Shown here one piece after another: positions 1-4,572 of a stretch of DNA of 7,758 nucleotides. Source of the DNA: Caldifarciminota bacterium. Its GTDB lineage: Bacteria > Hydrothermota > Hydrothermia > S141-80. The DNA lies in the NCBI GenBank assembly GCA_015490255.1, contig WFYF01000093.1, positions 1 to 7,758 of the forward strand, written 5' to 3'. The notes under the pieces are model-generated. The model was not told the DNA's origin. It made no database searches and saw only the letters and a list, made by a program, of their open reading frames with translations. The translations under genes were made by a program, and so were the position numbers. The stretch's first letter is position 1, and each line of letters starts with the position of its first letter.

Positions 1-223
1 GAACCTCCAGGTCTTCCACCCGCTGGCGCAGTGCCTCATACTCCTCCACCACCTTTTTGAGCAGGGACAGTTCGGCCATCAGCTGCTGAGCCCGCTGGGG
101 ATCGTCCCAGAAATCGGTTTGAGCCGCTTCCCGCTCAATTTCCTGAATCCGGGCCCGCTTTTCCTCCACATGCAAATACACCGCAATATCTTCCACTCTC
201 CGAAGGAGCTCTTCTCGTTCCAC
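1..223 (-). CDS. prfB: Peptide chain release factor 2, N-terminal part (runs off left edge)
   Basis: Release factor 2 ends translation at UAA and UGA codons. Only the first 74 codons lie in the window. The visible protein is mostly charged helix: VEREELLRRVEDIAVYLHV, then a KRARIQEIERE stretch, TDFWDDPQRAQQL, and LLKKVVEEYEALRQRVEDLEV. This matches the RF2 N-terminal helical domain; the W-[ND]-[DE]-P-[EQ]-x-A motif is typical, and the catalytic GGQ domain lies beyond the edge. The start is GTG at 223-221, with AAGGGG six bases upstream. No in-frame start lies between it and the promoter at 254-282, whose predicted transcription start is near 247. At the place where most RF2 genes carry the in-frame UGA and +1 frameshift (TAT-CTT-TGA-C), this gene reads TAT-TTG-CAT-GTG with no stop, so RF2 is made in one frame. 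Identification is from motif recognition. Confidence 0.88.
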   Translation of the reverse strand, partial: MEREELLRRVEDIAVYLHVEEKRARIQEIEREAAQTDFWDDPQRAQQLMAELSLLKKVVEEYEALRQRVEDLEV

Positions 224-253
224 GGTCCACCCCTTGTTGGTTGGAACATCGGG

Positions 254-282
254 AGTATACAGAAAAGGCCAGGTTCTATCAA
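254..282 (-). promoter_or_regulatory. Sigma70-type promoter for prfB
   Basis: On the minus strand, TTGATA (282-277) and TATACT (259-254) are separated by exactly 17 bp. An A/T-rich stretch (TTTTTCAT, about 285-292) lies just upstream of -35 and could act as an UP element. The predicted start is near 247, leaving a leader of about 24 nt before the prfB GTG. The spacer contains AGAA-N9-TTCT in the same register as the divergent promoter at 304-332. Seen in sequence; promoter activity is inferred. Confidence 0.7.
261..277. promoter_or_regulatory. AGAA-N9-TTCT dyad inside the prfB promoter (candidate operator)
   Basis: AGAA at 261-264 and TTCT at 274-277 form an imperfect 17-bp dyad that fills the spacer between the prfB -10 and -35 boxes. 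Only the outer four bases of each arm pair. The same geometry occurs as a perfect dyad at 309-325. A shared binding protein is an inference. The alternative is that the similarity reflects only common promoter sequence preferences. Confidence 0.4.
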
Positions 283-303
283 TGAAAAATCGTCCCTCGC
301 GGC

Positions 304-332
304 TTGAAAGAACCCGCCGGGTTCTGTATCTT
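304..332 (+). promoter_or_regulatory. Promoter for the oxidase operon
   Basis: TTGAAA (304-309) and TATCTT (327-332) are 17 bp apart on the plus strand, upstream of the gene at 368. The predicted start is near 339, giving a leader of about 30 nt. The -10 box is imperfect. The 29-bp element matches the divergent prfB promoter read on its own strand at 21 of 29 positions, including TTGA, AGAACC and TTCTGTAT. This makes it the likely promoter for the whole 368-4280 operon, as no other good promoter is apparent before the downstream genes. Confidence 0.6.
309..325. promoter_or_regulatory. Perfect 17-bp palindrome in the promoter spacer (candidate operator)
   Basis: AGAACCCG-C-CGGGTTCT is a perfect inverted repeat with 8-bp arms around the C at 317. 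It occupies the space between the -35 and -10 boxes. With a 1-nt centre it makes a poor RNA hairpin, so a DNA-binding dimer site is more likely, and a protein bound there would block RNA polymerase. The AGAA/TTCT ends recur at the divergent prfB promoter (261-277). It resembles no regulator site I can name with confidence. The GAAC/GTTC spacing differs from the Gram-positive LexA box. Confidence 0.55.
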
Positions 333-367
333 TCCCGGTGCAGGAAGAAGCAACAAGGAGGAGGTTC

Positions 368-583
368 ATGCGCGTACAGGAGGACTACTGCGAAGTGGTG
401 GGACTTGCGGCCTTTGCACTGGGTCTGGCCATCGGAGCCGGGCTGGCCACCCTCTATCACCAGCTGAACCGTCCCCCCACACCCCAGGAGCGCGTCCAGG
501 AAATCGCCGAACGCTCGCTGGAGGAGGTCAATCGCCTCCGGAAAGAGGTTCTGAAACGCCTGGACGAGCTTCGTCGTCGCTGA
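368..583 (+). CDS. Small single-span membrane protein, YtxH-like
   Basis: This 71-aa protein has unknown function. After a short N-terminus (MRVQEDYCE) comes one hydrophobic, Gly/Ala-rich segment at about residues 10-29 (VVGLAAFALGLAIGAGLATL), then a Pro-containing turn (NRPPTPQE). A highly charged helix (about residues 42-71, Glu/Arg/Lys rich) with heptad-like spacing follows. This layout resembles YtxH-type proteins, which anchor a helical tail at the membrane, but no diagnostic motif is present. The start is chosen at 368 because AAGGAGGAGG (355-364) lies just upstream; an in-frame ATG at 338 has no such site and lies at the predicted transcription start. It is the first gene of the oxidase operon, 18 nt before the DUF1573 gene. 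It is not an obvious CcoQ, which is usually encoded after ccoO. Confidence 0.65.
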   Translation: MRVQEDYCEVVGLAAFALGLAIGAGLATLYHQLNRPPTPQERVQEIAERSLEEVNRLRKEVLKRLDELRRR

Positions 584-601
584 ACCCCGGCGCGGAGAGG
601 G

Positions 602-1303
602 ATGCTGCTCAGCCTTCTGATCGCCCTTTCAGGGGTGGTGGCATATACGGAATCGGTGGTGGTTCTGGACACCGTGGCCGAAGGGGTGGACCTCCGGCAC
701 ACCTTCCGCCTCTGGAACATCGGTCAGGATACGCTATGGATCCTGAAGGCCGAAGCTGACTGCGGGTGCACGGTCGCCGAAATTTCCGACTCCTCCCTGG
801 CCCCGGGGGAAACCGCCCGCGTGGTGATGGTCTTCCACACCGAAAACTTCCCCGGTCCCTTCGTCCGTCATCTCTGGGTCCACACTTCCGACAGCGCGAG
901 GCCTGTGGTCACCTTCCGGATGCAGGGCTATGTGAGGGCCAGACCTTCCCCCGTGCTATACCTTCCCAAACGCTGGATCCGGGCAGGACGTCTCCCGGTG
1001 GGAGAAGAACAAACCCTATCGGTGGCGCTGGAAAACCGGGGGGTGCGGGATCTCGTCATCCGAAACGTGTCTTTCAAAGACTCTGCCCTGTCCCTTGTAA
1101 CTTCCCTTCCCCTCCGGGTTCCGCCGGGCGGGAGGGACTCTCTGGTCTTTCGTCTGAAAGCCCGCAGGAAGGGCCTTTTCCAGGCCCTGGTGGAAATCCA
1201 CTCCAACGACCGGTACCGCCCGGTCCAGTTTGTGAACATTCAGGCCCGATTTTATCCTGAAGAGAAAACCAATCCATCATCCAAGCAGGGAGGTTCTCCA
1301 TGA
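602..1303 (+). CDS. Exported DUF1573 (Ig-like) protein
   Basis: This 233-aa protein has a short hydrophobic N-terminus (MLLSLLIALSGVVA) that looks like a signal peptide, so it probably acts outside the cytoplasmic membrane. Residues about 20-112 fit the DUF1573 pattern: a beta-rich Ig/ASH-like domain with FRLWNIGQDTLWI, then the hallmark Cys-Gly-Cys-Thr at 54-57, then LAPGE at 66-70. Residues about 117-217 form a second beta-sandwich-like unit (VALENRG, LRVPPGGRDS, VEIHSNDRYRPV). The closely spaced Cys pair could form a disulfide or bind a metal; this is unproven. Translation starts at ATG 602 with GGAG four bases upstream. The stop overlaps the ccoN start by 4 nt (ATGA at 1300-1303), so the two are probably translationally coupled. 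This suggests a job linked to the oxidase, such as copper handling, maturation or structural support. Confidence 0.8.
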   Translation: MLLSLLIALSGVVAYTESVVVLDTVAEGVDLRHTFRLWNIGQDTLWILKAEADCGCTVAEISDSSLAPGETARVVMVFHTENFPGPFVRHLWVHTSDSARPVVTFRMQGYVRARPSPVLYLPKRWIRAGRLPVGEEQTLSVALENRGVRDLVIRNVSFKDSALSLVTSLPLRVPPGGRDSLVFRLKARRKGLFQALVEIHSNDRYRPVQFVNIQARFYPEEKTNPSSKQGGSP

Positions 1304-2718
1304 GCCAGGTTCGTCCCATGGTAAACGGGAAGCTTGTGCGATGGTCCGTCTATTTGTCCCTCCTGGGGATCCTGGTCCCCCTCCTGATGGCGCTGTTCAT
1401 GGCCCACCTGCTGGTGTGGCCGGACCTCAACTTCGGCATCTCCTGGCTGAACTTCGGGCGCCTTCGGGTGTTCCACACCAACGGCGTGATTTACGGATGG
1501 CTGGGCATCTCCTTTCTGGCCATCCTGAACTACATCATCCCCAAACTCTCCAACCGTCCCCTCATCTCGGAAAAAATGGCCTGGGCCGGTCTGGGGTTCT
1601 GGACCCTGGGGGTAGCCGCAGGGCTTGTGGGCATCCTCGCCGGCCACATGGAGGGGATTGAATATGCCGAAATGCCCTGGTATGCGGATCTCCTCTTTGT
1701 GATCGGCTATGTGCTCGCTTCCACAACCTATCTCGGCACGATTTTTGCCTCCCGGGAAAAGCATCTCTATGTGTCCCAGTGGTATTTCATTCTGGGTCTG
1801 ACCTTCACGGCCCTGAACTTCATCATGGCCAACACCATCCCCATGTACGTGGCGCCGGGCGCAGCCGGGGCCGCCATCACCGGGCTGTGGATCCACAACG
1901 CCGTGGGGCTGTTCATCACCCCTCTCGGCGTGGGCATCGTGTATTACATGCTCCCCGTGATGCTCCGCAAACCCATCTACAGCCATCTCCTGTCCCTCGT
2001 GGGGTTCTGGACCCTGGCCTTTTTCTATCCCCTCGGCGGTGCCCATCACTATTTCTTCAGTCCCATTCCCTGGTGGGTTCAGATTCTGGCTGTGCCGCTG
2101 ACCGCCGTTCTCTTCGTGGTGGTGGTCACGGTGGTGTACAACTGGCTCATGACCCTGAAGGGGGACTGGCACCAGGTCCCGAAAAATCCCGCCCTGGCCT
2201 TTGTGGTGACGGGAATCATCGCCTATATGGCCACCTGCACCCAGGGCCCCTTCCAGACCCTGCTCACGGTCCAGAAGGTGATCCACTTCACCGACTGGGT
2301 GGTGGCCCACGCCCATCTGGCGCTGCTGGGCGCCTTCAGCTTCTTCAACATCGGTTCCATCCTGTATCTCTGGCCCAAAGTTACGGGGCGAAAACTCTAT
2401 AAGCCCTCCCTGGCCTGGACCAGCTTTGTCCTGCTGGTCCTTGGCTTTTATGTGTTCTATTTCCTCCCCATCACCGCGGCGGGTCTCGTGGAAGGCTATA
2501 TCTGGCGGAGCCTGGCGCCTTTCGCGGAGAGCGTGATCCACGCCAAACCCTTCTGGTTCACCCGGGTGATCGGGGGATATCTGATCTACGCCGCCCTTCT
2601 CATCTTTGCCTATCAGCTGGTGATGACGGTCAGGAAAGGCGAGTGGATTGAAGAGGGTGCCGTTGAGGCGGCCACAAAAGAAAGCGTTCTCCATGCCAGG
2701 GTGTTCGGAAGCCACTGA
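1300..2718 (+). CDS. ccoN: cbb3-type cytochrome c oxidase subunit I (CcoN)
   Basis: This is the catalytic haem-copper subunit, reducing O2 to water at a haem b3-CuB centre in the inner membrane. The 472-aa protein has about 12 hydrophobic segments, as usual for CcoN. Visible key residues by family alignment are His59 (FHTNGV, low-spin haem b), His199 (IHNAVG, CuB), Tyr243 (FFYPLGGAHH, the tyrosine cross-linked to the CuB histidine in cbb3 enzymes), His249 and His250 (CuB), and His337 and His339 (AHAHL, haem b3 and haem b). The 44-residue spacing from His199 to Tyr243 equals that in well-studied CcoN. One oddity is Gln315 in TQGP, where canonical CcoN has Glu in FEGP. Tyr243 and the partner gene distinguish it from nitric oxide reductase. 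The ATG at 1300 follows GGGAGG (1288-1293). The next gene starts 11 nt after the stop. Confidence 0.93.
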   Translation: MSQVRPMVNGKLVRWSVYLSLLGILVPLLMALFMAHLLVWPDLNFGISWLNFGRLRVFHTNGVIYGWLGISFLAILNYIIPKLSNRPLISEKMAWAGLGFWTLGVAAGLVGILAGHMEGIEYAEMPWYADLLFVIGYVLASTTYLGTIFASREKHLYVSQWYFILGLTFTALNFIMANTIPMYVAPGAAGAAITGLWIHNAVGLFITPLGVGIVYYMLPVMLRKPIYSHLLSLVGFWTLAFFYPLGGAHHYFFSPIPWWVQILAVPLTAVLFVVVVTVVYNWLMTLKGDWHQVPKNPALAFVVTGIIAYMATCTQGPFQTLLTVQKVIHFTDWVVAHAHLALLGAFSFFNIGSILYLWPKVTGRKLYKPSLAWTSFVLLVLGFYVFYFLPITAAGLVEGYIWRSLAPFAESVIHAKPFWFTRVIGGYLIYAALLIFAYQLVMTVRKGEWIEEGAVEAATKESVLHARVFGSH

Positions 2719-2729
2719 GGAGGCAGGCC

Positions 2730-4280
2730 ATGCGTGCATCCACGGTTTTTCTCATTTCGGGGATCGGGTTCTTCCTGCTTTCCTTTCTGGGTATGGGCCT
2801 TGCCCCCTGGACCAGCCTGAAAGGACTCCAGCCCCCACCGGGTTATCAGGTCCGTACGGATCTGGAAGAATACGGCCGGCAGATTTTCATCCGTGAGGGG
2901 TGCTGGCACTGTCACACCCAGTTCGTCCGGCCGGTGGTGAACGAGGCGCTGTATTACGAAGGTCCGGTGTCCACCGCGGCGGAGTATCTCTATGAGATCC
3001 CCCAGCTCTTTGGAACCCGTCGGGTTGGGCCGGATCTCGCCCGGGAGGCGGGCAAGAAAACCGACGACTGGCATTACGCCCACCTTTACAACCCCCGGTC
3101 GGTGGTGCCCTGGTCGGTGATGCCCGCCTATCCCTGGTATTTTGAAGAGAAGGACGGGAAGATCGTTCCGAAACGGGAAGCCCAGGCCCTGGTGGCCTAT
3201 CTCCAGAGCCTGGGGCGGGACAAACTCCCGGTGATGCGGGCCATGGACTCCACCTATCGGGCCACCTTCTCCGTGGGCCCCCGTCCCCCCAGGACGCAGG
3301 ACCTTCTGGAGCGGGGGCGGGAACTGTTCCTGCGGGAGTGTTCGGGATGTCACGGCCCGGACGGGCGAGCCCGGAGCCTCGCGGCCCGCATGCTCACGCC
3401 CCCGCCGGCGGATCTCACCGTGATCCATCCCACACCGGAATACGTGTATGAGGTCACCTATCTGGGAATCCCCGGATCGGCCATGCCCCATTTCCGCCGC
3501 TATACCAACGAGGACGTGTGGGCCATCGCCTATTATGTGGAAAGCCTGTATCGCGAGCCTCCGCTTCCCCCCGCCGCACCGGAGAAAACCCCGGAACTCC
3601 TGGCCCGGGGACAGACCCTCTACGGTCAGATGTGCAGCTCCTGCCATGGCGAACAGGGTTTCGGGGATGGGCCCGCAGCGGCTCCCCTGAAACCGGCACC
3701 GGCCAACTTCCGGAAACTCCGACCCTCCGTGGTGCACACCTTTGATGTCCTGACCCGCGGTGTGCCGGGGACGGCCATGGCCGCATACGCCCACCTTCCG
3801 GAAGAGGATCGCTGGGCCCTGGCCTATTATGTGGAAGAACTTTCCCGGGGGGCCGAATCGCTCACGGCCTCCCTGACACCGGCAGGCCCTGAAGCCCCGC
3901 CGTCCCGACCGGCTCCGGAATCTCCCGGGCAGCCCGAACCATCCCCGAAGCCTGAAGCCGCCTCCGCCGGACCCGAGCCCACGCCGGAACTCCTGGCCCG
4001 GGGAAAGAGCGTATACGCCCAGGTGTGTCTGGCGTGTCACGGCGCAGCCGGTGACGGGAAAGGTCCCGCCGGCGCCGCCCTGAACCCGCCACCCGCGGAT
4101 TTCACCGACACCGAGTGGAAGCACGGGGGAGCACCGGAAGCGATCTTCCGGGTCATCACCGACGGGGTGCCGGGGACGGCCATGGCTCCATTCGGACACC
4201 TTCCGGAAGAGGATCGCTGGGCCCTCGTGTATTACGTGAAGAGCTTCAGCGACCCCGAACTCCGAAAACTTCTGAAGTGA
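2730..4280 (+). CDS. ccoO: Tetrahaem cytochrome c: CcoO fused to three extra cytochrome c domains
   Basis: This is the electron-entry subunit of the cbb3 oxidase, carrying electrons on covalently bound haem c to CcoN. The 516-aa protein has one N-terminal membrane span (about residues 5-25), so the haems face the periplasm. Residues about 38-165 are CcoO: CWHCH at 58-62 in REGCWHCHTQFVRP, with axial Met131 in SVMPAYPW. Three cytochrome c domains follow: CSGCH 204-208 with Met252, CSSCH 302-306 with Met350, and CLACH 433-437 with Met485. A Pro/Ala/Glu-rich linker (about 374-417) separates the last two. Standard CcoO carries one haem and a separate CcoP two; here one chain carries four and no ccoP follows before the terminator, so it probably replaces both. 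The last two domains share long exact DNA repeats. GAGGAGG (2717-2723) overlaps the ccoN stop, six bases before the ATG. Confidence 0.9.
   Translation: MRASTVFLISGIGFFLLSFLGMGLAPWTSLKGLQPPPGYQVRTDLEEYGRQIFIREGCWHCHTQFVRPVVNEALYYEGPVSTAAEYLYEIPQLFGTRRVGPDLAREAGKKTDDWHYAHLYNPRSVVPWSVMPAYPWYFEEKDGKIVPKREAQALVAYLQSLGRDKLPVMRAMDSTYRATFSVGPRPPRTQDLLERGRELFLRECSGCHGPDGRARSLAARMLTPPPADLTVIHPTPEYVYEVTYLGIPGSAMPHFRRYTNEDVWAIAYYVESLYREPPLPPAAPEKTPELLARGQTLYGQMCSSCHGEQGFGDGPAAAPLKPAPANFRKLRPSVVHTFDVLTRGVPGTAMAAYAHLPEEDRWALAYYVEELSRGAESLTASLTPAGPEAPPSRPAPESPGQPEPSPKPEAASAGPEPTPELLARGKSVYAQVCLACHGAAGDGKGPAGAALNPPPADFTDTEWKHGGAPEAIFRVITDGVPGTAMAPFGHLPEEDRWALVYYVKSFSDPELRKLLK
3591..4225 (+). repeat. In-frame duplication of a cytochrome c domain within the ccoO fusion
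   Basis: Three exact direct repeats link haem domains 3 and 4: 3591-3611 with 3984-4004 (21 bp, offset 393), 3762-3781 with 4167-4186 (20 bp, offset 405), and 3792-3820 with 4197-4225 (29 bp, offset 405). All offsets are multiples of three. The repeated peptides are PELLARG, GVPGTAMA and HLPEEDRWAL. Near-identity at the DNA level, including third codon positions, points to a recent duplication or to gene conversion. Domain 2 (CSGCH) is more diverged. Confidence 0.9.
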
Positions 4281-4299
4281 ACCCGGAAATCGTTCTGCG

Positions 4300-4333
4300 G
4301 CGCGCGGGGGCAGTGCCCCCGCGCGCTTTTTTT
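4300..4333 (+). terminator. Intrinsic terminator of the oxidase operon
   Basis: A perfect 12-bp G+C stem (4300-4311 pairing with 4315-4326) has an AGT triloop and is followed directly by seven T residues (4327-4333). It begins 19 nt after the ccoO fusion stop codon. This shows that the oxidase operon ends here and that the dnaA-like gene downstream uses its own promoter. Confidence 0.95.
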
Positions 4334-4368
4334 CAGGCCCCTCCGGAGCGACCCAACCGACCGGTCTG

Positions 4369-4406
4369 AAGAAACATGTTTCTTATTCGCTGTTTTTCAT
4401 GAAAAA
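4369..4406. promoter_or_regulatory. Two perfect CATG-centred palindromes (candidate binding sites)
   Basis: AAGAAACATGTTTCTT (4369-4384) is a perfect 16-bp palindrome and TTTTTCATGAAAAA (4393-4406) a perfect 14-bp palindrome. Their centres are 23 bp apart, about two helical turns, so proteins bound to both would lie on roughly the same face of the DNA. They lie in a locally A/T-rich patch of an otherwise GC-rich intergenic region, about 110-150 bp upstream of the promoter at 4518. An imperfect 8-bp tandem repeat (TTCCAGAC twice, 4410-4425) follows. Function is unknown. Regulation of the dnaA-like gene and nucleoid-protein binding are both possible. Confidence 0.45.
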
Positions 4407-4469
4407 TCCTTCCAGACTTCCAGACTGACCGCGGCAGGTGGGGCAGGTCAACTTTTCAGGGTTCCGGGA

Positions 4470-4478
4470 TTTTCCACA
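4470..4478 (+). promoter_or_regulatory. DnaA-box-like 9-mer upstream of the dnaA-like gene
   Basis: TTTTCCACA differs by one base from the strong DnaA box TTATCCACA and lies 40 bp upstream of the -35 of the dnaA-like gene. I see no second box in the intergenic region, so there is no case for a replication origin. A single box would fit autoregulation, but the altered DNA-recognition motif of this DnaA makes even that uncertain. Chance occurrence is possible. Confidence 0.35.
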
Positions 4479-4517
4479 AAGACCGTGGCCCTCCCATCCT
4501 TTGAGGCTTTCCGGGGG

Positions 4518-4546
4518 TTGCATCCTCCATGAGGCGTGTCTACAAT
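4518..4546 (+). promoter_or_regulatory. Sigma70-type promoter for the dnaA-like gene
   Basis: TTGCAT (4518-4523) and TACAAT (4541-4546) are separated by 17 bp. The predicted start near 4553 leaves a leader of about 20 nt. This leader contains GGGAGG (4560-4565), seven bases before the ATG at 4573. It lacks the AGAA-N9-TTCT spacer dyad found at the prfB and oxidase promoters. The upstream terminator at 4300-4333 supports independent transcription. Confidence 0.7.
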
Positions 4547-4572
4547 AAAGCCCGCCAACGGGAGGTCCTGAT

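Noticed and set aside
79..369. Minus-strand open frame beginning upstream of prfB, considered as an alternative RF2 start joined by frameshift.
   Set aside because: Its start lies upstream of the predicted prfB transcript and it lacks the slippery CTT-TGA site. Its protein is not RF2-like.
1300..2718. Nitric oxide reductase NorB as an alternative identity for the haem-copper subunit, prompted by HHYFF resembling NorB HHYFW.
   Set aside because: The His199-Tyr243 pair at the cbb3 spacing and the adjacent CcoO domain (CWHCHTQFVRP, SVMPAYPW) favour a cbb3 oxidase.
1252..2739. 495-codon minus-strand open frame opposite ccoN.
   Set aside because: Its His/Gly/Gln-rich, motif-free translation is the antisense shadow of a clear CcoN gene with all ligand residues. 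Long shadows are common in GC-rich DNA.
2613..4199. 528-codon minus-strand open frame opposite the cytochrome c gene.
   Set aside because: It is an antisense shadow of the tetrahaem cytochrome: it has no family motifs and its repeated segments mirror the duplicated haem domains.
4334..4572. Possible replication origin next to the dnaA-like gene.
   Set aside because: Only one DnaA-box-like 9-mer is visible and no clear AT-rich unwinding element with box clusters, so an origin cannot be supported.
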